Below, in pieces: positions 1 to 6,441 of a DNA stretch of 6,489 bases; position 1 is the first letter of the stretch, and the number at the start of each line of letters is the position of its first letter. Source of the DNA: Candidatus Bipolaricaulota bacterium (GTDB taxonomy: Bacteria > Bipolaricaulota > Bipolaricaulia > Bipolaricaulales > Bipolaricaulaceae); contig DQVA01000181.1 in assembly GCA_015661965.1 (NCBI GenBank), positions 1 to 6,489 of the forward strand, in the 5' to 3' direction. The notes beneath the pieces are model-generated. The model did not search any database and was not told the origin of the DNA. It worked only from the letters and a program-made list of their open reading frames with translations. The position numbers and the translations under genes were made by a program.

Positions 1-705
1 CCCCTGTACCAGGCACCCCTCCCCCCCGAGCTTGATCAGCACCCGCCCCGGGACCACGGCGGAGAGCGCCCCCAGGGCCTCCACGGGGTCCCCCCGGCCG
101 GAAAGCCGGCGCGCCTCCTCCCAGCTCGGGAGGAGGAGGTCCACCCGGGGGAGGACGCCCCGGAGGGCCGCCCCGGAGGCCGCCCCCATACCCACATCCA
201 AGCTCACGGGGATCCCCCGCCGCCGGGCCTCATTCAGGGCCCATTCCGCCGCGGACCGCTGGGGGTCCCGGAGCCACGCGTAGCCGGAGAGGTGCAGCCA
301 GTCCGCCCCATCGAGCCAACCGTCCGGGATCTCCCCGGCGGAGAGCCGGGCGTTGGCGCCCCGGGCCCCGAGCATCGTCCGCTCCCCGTCCGGCTCCACC
401 ACCAGGAAGATGATCCCCGTGGTGGCATCCGCGCGCTGGATGAAGCGGGTCCCGATCCCGGCCCTCCCCAGCTCCTCCAGGGCCCAATCCCCCCAGGGGT
501 CGTTCCCCACGCAGCCGGCGAGGCGCACCTCCACGCCGAAGGCCCTGAGCCAGCGGGCGGTGTGAACCACGGAGCCGCCCAGGGAAAGGTACAGGCGTGC
601 GCTCAGCTCCTCGGTCCCCGGCGAGGGGAACCGGCTGACCGGGAGTGTCACGTCGACGTTCACATCGCCGAGCAACGCCACCCTGGCCAAAGGGCCCGGG
701 GTCAT
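1..705 (-). CDS. PfkB-family carbohydrate/nucleoside kinase, C-terminus outside window
   Basis: Cytosolic kinase of the ribokinase/PfkB fold, expected to phosphorylate a sugar or nucleoside with ATP. The 235 visible residues cover the N-terminal three quarters. Seen: beta-strand with GDVNVDV (13-19), the GG pair of the PfkB N-terminal signature (43-44), VGNDPWG (66-72) followed by a helix with LEELGRAGI, DLLLPSWEEA (189-198), and the strand VLIKLGGEGCLV (222-233) that precedes the ATP-site and catalytic GAGD motif. That motif lies beyond the window edge. The ATG at 705-703 overlaps the upstream permease stop as ATGA, and no strong Shine-Dalgarno is visible, so translational coupling is likely. 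As last visible gene of a nucleoside-type importer operon it probably phosphorylates the imported compound or its ribose (inference). Odd: position 48 is His in GGSVVHTA, where the family usually has Asn, and Ser replaces the usual Asn in LLPSWEEA. Family call is firm, substrate unknown. Confidence 0.9.
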   Translation of the reverse strand, partial: MTPGPLARVALLGDVNVDVTLPVSRFPSPGTEELSARLYLSLGGSVVHTARWLRAFGVEVRLAGCVGNDPWGDWALEELGRAGIGTRFIQRADATTGIIFLVVEPDGERTMLGARGANARLSAGEIPDGWLDGADWLHLSGYAWLRDPQRSAAEWALNEARRRGIPVSLDVGMGAASGAALRGVLPRVDLLLPSWEEARRLSGRGDPVEALGALSAVVPGRVLIKLGGEGCLVQG

Positions 706-1601
706 TCGCGCCGATAGGGAACGCCCAGCGCCTTGGGGAAGCGGACCCGCCCGATGACCCCGGTCACCACCAACAGGGTGGCGATATAGGGGATGGTGGA
801 GACGAACTGCCAGGGGACCGCCTCCTTGACCCCGGGGATGTTGGCGATCCAGGTGGCCAGCGAATCGAAGAACCCGAAGATGAAGCCTCCCGCCAGGGTG
901 AGGATGGGGCGGAGGCCCGAGAAGACCACCGTGGCCAGGGCGATGAAGCCCCGCCCGGCGGCCATCTCCTTGGTGACCGATCCCATCCAGGATATGGCCA
1001 TGTAGGCCCCGGCGAGCCCGGCCAGGGCGGCGCCGAAGGTGGTGGCGAGCAACCGCACCAGCTCCACCGGCACCCCCGCCACATCGGCCGCCTCGGGGTT
1101 TTCCCCCACCGCCCGCACCCACAGCCCGGCCCGCGTGCGGTTGAGGAACCAGTGTATGGCGAAGGGCACAACGAGCGCCAGGAGGACGATGGGGCTCAGG
1201 CCCCCCACCGGCGTCTGGATGGCGGGGAGGCGGACGTCCCGGGGCACATCGTGGAACCCCGGGGTCCCCAGGGCCTGGAGGCCGAAGGCCACGAACCCCA
1301 GGGCGAAGAGGTTTATCCCCACCCCGGTGATGAGCTGGTTCCCCTTCCAGTAAGCGTTCACGAGGCCGAAAAAAAGCCCCACCACCGCGCCGGTGCCGAT
1401 CCCCACCAGGAGCCCCAACGGCCATCCCCCGGCCTCCGCCCCCAACGCCCCCGTGAAGGCCGACAGCAGCAGGATCCCCTCCAAGCCGATGTTGAACAGC
1501 CCGGCCCGCTCCCCCACCACCTCGCCGGCGGCGGTGAGGGTGATGGGGACCATGGCGTGGAGGGAGAGGAAGAGGATGCTCCAGAAATAGCCCAGCGTCA
1601 T
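702..1601 (-). CDS. nupQ: Nucleoside-type ABC transporter permease 2 (BPD_transp_2, NupQ-like)
   Basis: Inner-membrane subunit of a BMP-type ABC importer that pairs with the other permease to form the channel. The 299-residue product is mostly hydrophobic, with about eight or more predicted membrane segments. Family marks seen: AGLFNIGLEGILL (33-45), the cytoplasmic coupling segment LWVRAVGENPEAADVAGV (160-177) that should dock on the ATPase, and GRGFIALATVVFSG (216-229). Length is normal for the shorter permease of NupPQ pairs. The ATG at 1601-1599 overlaps the permease 1 stop as ATGA and follows a purine-rich GGGGGTGA. Its own TGA overlaps the kinase start in the same way. Known: in B. subtilis NupNOPQ the equivalent subunit serves guanosine and other nucleoside uptake. 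Inferred: the same type of substrate here. The symbol is given at family level, since sugar or other substrates cannot be excluded. Confidence 0.93.
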   Translation of the reverse strand: MTLGYFWSILFLSLHAMVPITLTAAGEVVGERAGLFNIGLEGILLLSAFTGALGAEAGGWPLGLLVGIGTGAVVGLFFGLVNAYWKGNQLITGVGINLFALGFVAFGLQALGTPGFHDVPRDVRLPAIQTPVGGLSPIVLLALVVPFAIHWFLNRTRAGLWVRAVGENPEAADVAGVPVELVRLLATTFGAALAGLAGAYMAISWMGSVTKEMAAGRGFIALATVVFSGLRPILTLAGGFIFGFFDSLATWIANIPGVKEAVPWQFVSTIPYIATLLVVTGVIGRVRFPKALGVPYRRE

Positions 1602-2662
1602 CGCTCACCCCCGAGCTCCACCCGGCGGCGCCGGAGGATGCGGAAGATCCGCAAAAGTTCCGGCAACGCCAGCGCCAGCACGATCACCCCCTGCACCACC
1701 CGGACCATCTCCAGGGGGATCCCCGCGAAAAGCTGCATCACCCGGGCGCCGGATTGCAACCCCCCGTAGAAGACGGCAGCGAAGATGATCCCCAAGGGGT
1801 GGTTGCGGCCGATCATCGCCACCCCGATCCCGTCGAATCCCAGGTTGGAGATCTGGGGGAGTCCGGAGTAGACGGCGTAGGTGGGGGGACGCCCCAGGGA
1901 TTGGGTGGCCCCGGCGAGGCCGGCGGTGATCCCCCCCAGCAGGAACACCAACACGATCACCCCGGCGCTGCGGACGCCCCCGTAGCGGGCGGCGTCGGGG
2001 TTGGCGCCGGCGGCCCGCATCTCGTACCCCGTCACCGTGTGCCAGAGGAGGAAGTAAACCAGGAGCGCCACCGCCACGGCGAGGAAGATGGCGTAGGAGA
2101 GATCGGTCCCCGGGACCAGGGTGGGGAACCGCGAGCCGGGGAGGACGGTGATGGTCTTCTCCGCCCGGTAGGGATCCACCAGGACGTTGGCCACCAACCA
2201 GAACGCGAGGTACCGGCCGATCCAGTTGAACATGATGGTGGAGATCACCTCGGAGACCCCCCGGGTGGCCCGGAGCACCGAAGGGACCAGGGACCACAGC
2301 ACCCCCGCCGCGCCGGCGAAGGCCAGGGCCACCAGCAGGTGCAGCCCCGGGGGGAGCCGGAAGAGGCTCGCCGCCACCGCCGCCAGCGCCCCGAAGTACA
2401 TCTGGCCCTCGGCGCCGATGTTGAAAAGGCCCGCCCGGGCGGCCACCGCGAAGGTGAGGGCGGTGAGGATCAGGGGGGTGGCGTTGGCGAGCGCCCCCGC
2501 GATCCCGTAGAGGTCCCTGAAGCTCGCCTCGAACAGAGCGATGTAGGCGGAGATGGGGGAGTATCCCCACGCCTTGAGGATGAACCCCGCCACCACGAGG
2601 CCGATGGCGGCGGCGAGGATCGATTCCGCTACGGCACGGAGGGTCGCGCGGAGCCGCCTCAT
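1598..2662 (-). CDS. nupP: Nucleoside-type ABC transporter permease 1 (BPD_transp_2, NupP-like)
   Basis: First of two membrane-channel subunits, 354 residues, the usual length for the longer permease of this class. It opens with a short basic stretch (MRRLRATLR) and a first membrane helix at about 13-31, followed by further helices at roughly 55-75, 88-102, 106-128, 140-162, 188-208, 232-252 and 286-335. Diagnostic segments: ARAGLFNIGAEGQMYFGA (75-92), the coupling segment YEMRAAGANPDAARYGGV (213-230), and GFDGIGVAMIGRNHPLG (275-291). The C-terminus is basic (RILRRRRVE) and cytoplasmic. The ATG at 2662-2660 overlaps the ATPase stop as ATGA and lies behind a purine-rich stretch GGGGGGATGAGGGG, a good ribosome site. 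Paralogous in outline to permease 2, sharing the GLFNIG and NP-A motifs. A heterodimeric channel with permease 2 is the standard arrangement. Symbol given at family level. Confidence 0.93.
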   Translation of the reverse strand: MRRLRATLRAVAESILAAAIGLVVAGFILKAWGYSPISAYIALFEASFRDLYGIAGALANATPLILTALTFAVAARAGLFNIGAEGQMYFGALAAVAASLFRLPPGLHLLVALAFAGAAGVLWSLVPSVLRATRGVSEVISTIMFNWIGRYLAFWLVANVLVDPYRAEKTITVLPGSRFPTLVPGTDLSYAIFLAVAVALLVYFLLWHTVTGYEMRAAGANPDAARYGGVRSAGVIVLVFLLGGITAGLAGATQSLGRPPTYAVYSGLPQISNLGFDGIGVAMIGRNHPLGIIFAAVFYGGLQSGARVMQLFAGIPLEMVRVVQGVIVLALALPELLRIFRILRRRRVELGGER

Positions 2663-4200
2663 CCCCTCATCCCCCCCATGTACAGCCCGGCCCTCTCGCG
2701 GTCCAGCTCGGCGGGGGTCGTGACGGCGGTGAAGGTCCCCTCGTACATGAACGCCACCCGGTCCGAGAGCTCCAGGACCTCGTCGAGGTCCGCGGAGACG
2801 AGCAGGATCGCCTTCCCCTCATCGCGCAACCCGAGGAGGAGATCCCGGATGTACTCGGCGGCCCCGATGTCGAGCCCCCGGGTGGGCTGGGCGGCGATCA
2901 CCACGTCGGGCTCCTTGGAGAGCTCCCGTCCCACGATGAGCTTCTGCTGGTTGCCGCCGGAGAGGGACTTCGCCGGGGCCTCGAGGCCCGGGGCCTGGAT
3001 GGAGAACCGCGCGATGAGCTCCCGGGCGTGGGCGAAGACCTCGCCCCATCTGAGGACCGTGAGGGGGCCCAGGAACCGGGGCGAGCGCTGCCTGCCCAGG
3101 ATCGAGTTCTCCGCCACGGTGAAGGAGAGGATCAGCCCGTACTTCCAGCGGTCCTCGGGGATGTGGGCGAGCCCCAGCCGGTAGAGCTCCAGGGGGGGCA
3201 GGCCGAGGATCTCCCTGCCCCGCAGCCGCGCCGAGCCCCTCCCCCCCCGCAGGCCGCATATGGCCTCGACGAGCTCCGTCTGCCCGTTCCCCTCCACCCC
3301 GGCGATCCCCAGGATCTCCCCGGGGTAAAGCTCGAAGGAGATCCCCTTCACCGCCTCCCCGCCGCCCTCGGCGGGGACGCGGAGGTCCTCCACCACCAGG
3401 ACGGGCTCGACCCCCGTCCTTACCGCCTCCCGGCGCTCCCGGGGGATGTCGGTGAGGAGCTCCACCGGGCGGCGCCCCCGGGGCCGCAGCTCCGCCCCCA
3501 CCATCATCCGGGCGAGCTCCTCGGCGCTGGTCTCCCGGGTCAGCACCTCCCCCACCACCTCCCCCCGGCGGAGCACCGTGACCCGGTCGGTTATCTCCAG
3601 GACCTCGCGGAGCTTATGGGTGATGAACACGATCCCCACCCCCTCCCCCTTGAGGCGGCGCAGGAAGCCGAACAGCTCGTCCGTCTCCACCGGGGTGAGG
3701 ACGGAGGTGGGCTCGTCCAGGATGAGGATCCGCACCGCGCGGGAGAGGACCTTCAGGATCTCCACCCGCTGGCGCTCCCCCACGGCGAGGTTCTCCACCG
3801 GGGCGTCCAGGGGGACCCGCAGGCCCGTCCTCTCCATGAGCTCCGCCACGGAGGCGCGCAGGGCCCGATCCGCGGGGCGTCCCGTCCCCAGGGCGATGTT
3901 CTCCAGGACGGTGAAATCGTCCACCAGGGCGAAGTGCTGGTGCACCATGCCGATCCCCCGGGCGAGGGCCTCTTTGGGGGAGCGGAGCCGCACCGGCTCT
4001 CCCCCCAACAGGATGCGGCCCAAGGTGGGGGGGAGGAGGCCGGAGATGATCTTGGTGAGGGTGGTCTTCCCCGCCCCGTTTTCCCCCAGGAGGCCCTGGA
4101 TCTCGCCGGGGCGGATGTCGAAGTCCACCCCCCTCAAAGCCACGGTCCCGTCGGGATAGACCTTGACGATCCCCTCGGCCTTAAGCAGAGGCTCCGGCAT
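2659..4200 (-). CDS. nupO: Fused two-domain ABC ATPase of a nucleoside-type importer (NupO-like)
   Basis: Cytosolic motor of the importer, 513 residues with two nucleotide-binding domains in tandem, as in NupO/RbsA-type proteins. Domain 1: Walker A GENGAGKT (39-46), Q-loop MVHQHF (Q88), signature LAVGERQRVEI (138-148), Walker B with LILDEPTSVLTP (159-170), H-loop ITHK (H195). Domain 2: degenerate Walker A GVEGNGQT lacking Lys (301-308), canonical signature LSGGNQQK (413-420), Walker B region VVIAAQPTRGLD with Gln in place of catalytic Glu (433-444), and SADLDE where a His is usual (469-474). The weak second domain is normal for this family and implies one main hydrolytic site. ATG at 4200-4198 is the only start giving a complete first strand (LLKAEGIVKVYPDG). 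No convincing Shine-Dalgarno precedes it, and an intrinsic terminator lies 15-44 bases upstream, so expression probably depends on read-through from the binding-protein gene. Confidence 0.95.
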   Translation of the reverse strand: MPEPLLKAEGIVKVYPDGTVALRGVDFDIRPGEIQGLLGENGAGKTTLTKIISGLLPPTLGRILLGGEPVRLRSPKEALARGIGMVHQHFALVDDFTVLENIALGTGRPADRALRASVAELMERTGLRVPLDAPVENLAVGERQRVEILKVLSRAVRILILDEPTSVLTPVETDELFGFLRRLKGEGVGIVFITHKLREVLEITDRVTVLRRGEVVGEVLTRETSAEELARMMVGAELRPRGRRPVELLTDIPRERREAVRTGVEPVLVVEDLRVPAEGGGEAVKGISFELYPGEILGIAGVEGNGQTELVEAICGLRGGRGSARLRGREILGLPPLELYRLGLAHIPEDRWKYGLILSFTVAENSILGRQRSPRFLGPLTVLRWGEVFAHARELIARFSIQAPGLEAPAKSLSGGNQQKLIVGRELSKEPDVVIAAQPTRGLDIGAAEYIRDLLLGLRDEGKAILLVSADLDEVLELSDRVAFMYEGTFTAVTTPAELDRERAGLYMGGMRG

Positions 4201-4259
4201 CGCGGGATATCAGGAAAAAGGGGAGGGGCCAGGGGCCCCTCCCCCGGGCTCCCGAGCCC
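4201..4259 (-). terminator. Tandem hairpins with intrinsic terminator inside the operon
   Basis: The whole 59-base gap between the binding-protein stop and the ATPase start is structured on the minus strand. Hairpin 1 (4246-4259) starts directly after the stop codon: GGGCTC pairs with GAGCCC across two bases. Hairpin 2 (4220-4244) has a perfect 11-bp stem, GGGGAGGGGCC with GGCCCCTCCCC, a 3-base loop (4231-4233), and is followed by five T (4219-4215). This is a textbook rho-independent terminator. Because four cotranscribed transport and kinase genes follow without another clear promoter, it most likely terminates part of the transcripts and also protects the 3' end of the binding-protein mRNA. 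The result would be more binding protein than membrane complex (inference). The plus-strand transcript would form the same stem but without a T tract. Confidence 0.85.
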
Positions 4260-5423
4260 TCACTCGCGCACGAGCGGGTAGAGCTCGCGCACCTGGAGCA
4301 TCTCCTCCCGGGTCGCGGGCTTGGGCACCACGATCTCGCCGGAGAGGATCTTCTTCTCCAGCTCGTCCACGGCCTTCCAGATCCACGTGGGAAGGGAGGC
4401 CCGCACGGCGGCCCAGTTCGCGGCGATCTCGGGCCTCCTCTCGGCGCCGATGGCGCCCGCGGCCACGCCGAAGTCGATGAACTCCAGCAGGTCGAGGAAC
4501 CGGGAGATGCCCACACCCCTGTTGGCGAGGCCCATGCGGAGGACGCCGCCCGCGAACGTGCCCTCGTGGACCATCTTGATGGCGGTGTAACAGCCCACAT
4601 CCACGCGCTTCATCATGGAGGCGATCACCTTATTGCCGTCGCCCATCCAGTCCTGGTTCGCGTCGACGCCGATCATGAAGGGCGGGCCGGCCTCGCGGCC
4701 GAGCTCCTCGAGCTTCTCGGTGACGGCCTCCAGGATCCCGATCCCCAGCGGGCCGGCCACGTTGTAGACCGCCACCGCCCCCTGCTCGAGCTGGGCCTCA
4801 GCGGCCGCCTTCCCCTTGGCGATATCGGAGAAGGTGCCGGTGTAGACCCACAGGAGCCCCACGTTGGGCTCCTCCCCGGTCACCTGGGCGTACTTCTTCA
4901 GGCCCCAGTCGATCCCGAACCGGTAACCGCCCTCGAAGTGGTAAAGGACCGGGATCTCGATCCCGAGCACGACCCCCACATACGGGTAGCCGTAATGGGC
5001 GGCGAGCATGCCCGCCAGGGCCCCCACCAGGGCGGAACCTTCCTGCTCCTCGAACACGATGGAGAGCACGTTGGGCTGGTCCACCACGGCGTCGATGATG
5101 GCGAACTTCTGATCGGGGAACTCGGGGGCCACCTGGTTCAGGGCATCGGCGAGGAGGAACCCCACACAGAGGATGAGGTCGAAGGCCCGGGTGCGGGCGG
5201 CGTTGCGGATGTTGGGGAGATAATCCGCGGCGGTGGCCGACTGGATCACCGTCATCTCCCAACCGAACTCGGCCATGGCCTCTTCGGTCCCCTTGAACCC
5301 CATGTCGTTGAAGGAAAGATCGCCGCGGCCGCCGACGTCCAGGATGAGGGCCACCCGGCCGGCGAAAGCGGGAAGCGAGAGGAAAAGGGAAACCACCAAC
5401 AAACCGAACACGGCTTTACGCAT
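4260..5423 (-). CDS. bmpA: BMP/PnrA-family periplasmic substrate-binding protein
   Basis: Captures substrate, probably a purine nucleoside, and delivers it to the two permeases. The product is 387 residues, the normal range for BMP proteins. Residues 1-21 are a Sec signal: basic MRK, hydrophobic core VFGLLVVSLFLSLP, then cleavage after AFA before GRVALI. No lipobox cysteine is present, unlike many BMP lipoproteins, so the mature protein should be soluble in a periplasm. Family motifs: GGRGDLSFNDMGFKG (31-45), FEEQEGSALVGALAGM (124-139), a hinge region IAKGKAAAEAQLEQGA (201-216), GVDANQDWM (252-260, the GVD motif associated with ligand contact in this family), and SMMKRVDVGCYTAIK (269-283). 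The chosen ATG (5423-5421) has AGGGGGGAG five bases upstream and a full signal peptide. The same frame stays open to 5702, but that extension crosses the promoter and the insertion sequence. First gene of the operon. Confidence 0.95.
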   Translation of the reverse strand: MRKAVFGLLVVSLFLSLPAFAGRVALILDVGGRGDLSFNDMGFKGTEEAMAEFGWEMTVIQSATAADYLPNIRNAARTRAFDLILCVGFLLADALNQVAPEFPDQKFAIIDAVVDQPNVLSIVFEEQEGSALVGALAGMLAAHYGYPYVGVVLGIEIPVLYHFEGGYRFGIDWGLKKYAQVTGEEPNVGLLWVYTGTFSDIAKGKAAAEAQLEQGAVAVYNVAGPLGIGILEAVTEKLEELGREAGPPFMIGVDANQDWMGDGNKVIASMMKRVDVGCYTAIKMVHEGTFAGGVLRMGLANRGVGISRFLDLLEFIDFGVAAGAIGAERRPEIAANWAAVRASLPTWIWKAVDELEKKILSGEIVVPKPATREEMLQVRELYPLVRE

Positions 5424-5428
5424 ATGCA

Positions 5429-5438
5429 CTCCCCCCTC
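5429..5438 (-). promoter_or_regulatory. Ribosome binding site of the binding-protein gene
   Basis: On the minus strand AGAGGGGGGAG ends five bases before the ATG at 5423-5421. It is the strongest ribosome site in the operon and fixes the start, excluding the long in-frame extension. It fits the expectation that the binding protein is made in excess over the other subunits. Confidence 0.7.
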
Positions 5439-5455
5439 TTTGCGTTGTTTTGGAA

Positions 5456-5485
5456 ATGATAGCCCACGGAACGCGGGGGCAACAA
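5456..5485 (-). promoter_or_regulatory. Candidate sigma70-type promoter of the importer operon
   Basis: On the minus strand TTGTTG (5485-5480) and TATCAT (5461-5456) are separated by 18 bases. The -10 box is a good match to TATAAT (TAT-AT), while the -35 box matches TTGACA only in its TTG. This is among the few AT-rich patches in the region. Initiation near 5449 would give a leader of about 26 bases, too short for a riboswitch, so any control would act at the promoter. The candidate left end of the IS256 remnant lies about 12 bases upstream of the -35 box. Prediction from sequence only. Confidence 0.5.
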
Positions 5486-5497
5486 GGGCCGGGGGAA

Positions 5498-6084
5498 GTA
5501 GTGTCCCGGGGAGTATGTCCGGCCTGGAGGCACGGTAACCTTCCCACAAAAGCGGAAACAGAAAGGAAGGAGGAACGCTTCGGGACAAGAACCGCGAGCA
5601 AATCCTAGAGCGGTTCATCGAGCAGATCAAGGACCTGATCAAAGGGCTGCTGGAGAAGCTGATGTTGGAGGAACGGGAGCTCTGCTTAGAACAACACCCC
5701 ACCGTGGCAAATGGCTACTACACCCGAGACCTCCTCACCCTGTTCGGCCCGCTGGAAGATCTCAAAGTACTCCGGGTGAGGGAGGGAGACTTTCACCCCA
5801 AGCTCCTTCCCTACCGCCGCCGCACCTCCATCGATCTTTCCGAGGCCATCCTGACCCTATACGCCACCGGGGCCAGCACCCGGGACATCTCCAGGTTCCT
5901 GGAGGCGGTGTGTGGGGCGTTTTACCCCCGAGAGAGCCTTCCCGGTTCACCCAGGTGGTGAATAGGAGGTGAAGTAGCGGAAGGGCTGGGCATTGGCCCG
6001 CACCTACTACGCCATCTAGCTGGACTGCACCTTCCTTTCGGTACGCCGGGGCAAAGCGGCCAAGGACCGATGTGGATAGGCGTC
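5498..6084 (+). mobile_element. Remnant of an IS256-family insertion sequence, 3' part lost
   Basis: The segment carries the 5' part of an IS256/mutator-type transposase gene, described separately. The left terminus is probably near 5498, where GTGTCCCGGGGAGTATGTCC (5501-5520) resembles the GTGTCC-type terminal repeats of such elements. This placement is tentative because the matching right terminal repeat is absent. Recognisable transposase similarity stops around 6067-6084, where the minus-strand desulfidase gene begins to make sense, so the element lost its 3' part by deletion or by recombination with that gene. It sits between the importer promoter and the truncated desulfidase gene. Element family is fairly certain from the protein, and the exact ends are not. 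Confidence 0.7.
5575..6082 (+). pseudogene. IS256-family transposase, frameshifted and truncated
   Basis: Would have catalysed copy-out or cut-and-paste transposition with a DDE domain. Only the N-terminal DNA-binding part and the start of the catalytic domain remain. Seen in the first frame: LMLEERELCLEQHP, NGYYTRDLLTLFGPLEDLKV, FHPKLLPYRRRTSIDLSEAI, LYATGASTRDISRFLEAVCG, all typical of IS256 transposases. One base is missing near 5940, after which the next frame reads SRFTQVVN. Another is missing near 5963-5964; restoring it gives NEEVK and leads to LARTYYAI, stop, LDCTFLSVRRGKAAK. The first catalytic Asp is probably the D of LDCTF (6023-6025). In-frame stops lie at 5975-5977 and 6017-6019. 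No intact start is clear: AAGGAGG at 5567-5573 is followed by in-frame ACG at 5575, and the first ATG at 5662 is internal. Non-functional. The rest of the catalytic domain is gone. Confidence 0.88.
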
Positions 6085-6441
6085 CGGGTCGCCGGAGGTG
6101 GTGACCCGGGCGGCGCAGGTGGGCGATCCCTTGACCCCCACCAGGACCACCCGGGCGGGGCGCTCCTCGGCGATGACCCGCTCGACGAACCCCGCCACCC
6201 GCCCGGCCACCTCCCGCATCCCCAGGCGCTCGTAGACCTCCCTGGGGGCCGGCGCCCGGGGGAAGCCGCGCAGGATGAACTCGGGACAGGGATAGGCGAG
6301 GACCTCAACCCCGGGGTGCCGGCCCAAGAGCTCCTGGATCCCCCGGGCCGCGGCGAGGTCCTTGCCCTTCGCCCCCCGGTAGACGAGGTAGGGGGAAAGG
6401 AGGCAAGGTGCGATCACCAGCATCGGGCGTTGCACATCCAC
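6016..6441 (-). pseudogene. TudS/DUF523-related putative Fe-S desulfidase, C-terminus replaced by IS DNA
   Basis: The frame encodes 141 residues whose first about 119 resemble the TudS-related (DUF523-like, CD3072-type) putative desulfidases. Seen: APCLLSPYLVYRG (11-23, C13), YPCPEFILRGFPRAP (50-64, C52), and VGVKGSPTCAARVTTSG (101-117, C109). The three spaced cysteines match the [4Fe-4S]-binding pattern C, CPE, GSPxC of the family. TudS itself desulfurates 2-thiouracil. From about residue 120 (DAYPHRSLAALP...) the codons are the antisense of transposase sequence up to a chance stop at 6016-6018, so the native C-terminus is missing and function is doubtful. An in-frame TAG at 6447-6445 limits the start to GTG 6441, GTG 6435 or ATG 6423. 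GTG 6435 has AGGA seven bases upstream and is the best supported. Family assignment is from motif memory, without a search. Confidence 0.65.

Noticed and set aside
2850..3310. Second ATPase domain lacking Walker A Lys and catalytic Glu, as a possible defect
   Set aside because: GVEGNGQT and AAQPTRGLD are typical of the second domain in NupO-like ATPases, so this is a family trait and not damage.
645..4281. Very long plus-strand open frames (645-1769, 1754-3184, 3028-4281) opposite the importer genes
   Set aside because: Their products are low-complexity, rich in Gly, Pro, Arg, His and Glu, with no family motifs, and lie antisense to genes with clear ABC motifs. High GC content suppresses stop codons in these frames.
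4566..5459. 297-codon plus-strand frame opposite the binding-protein gene
   Set aside because: The composition (His, Asp, Gly, Leu rich) is that of an antisense shadow, and the opposite strand encodes a complete BMP protein with a signal peptide.
5424..5497. Riboswitch (for example a purine riboswitch) ahead of the importer operon
   Set aside because: The leader from the predicted start site is only about 26 bases and shows no purine-riboswitch core. There is no room before the IS boundary for an aptamer plus expression platform.
5424..5702. N-terminal extension of the binding protein up to 5702
   Set aside because: It would run through IS256 DNA and the promoter and bury the signal peptide. 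The ATG at 5423 has a strong ribosome site and an immediate signal sequence.
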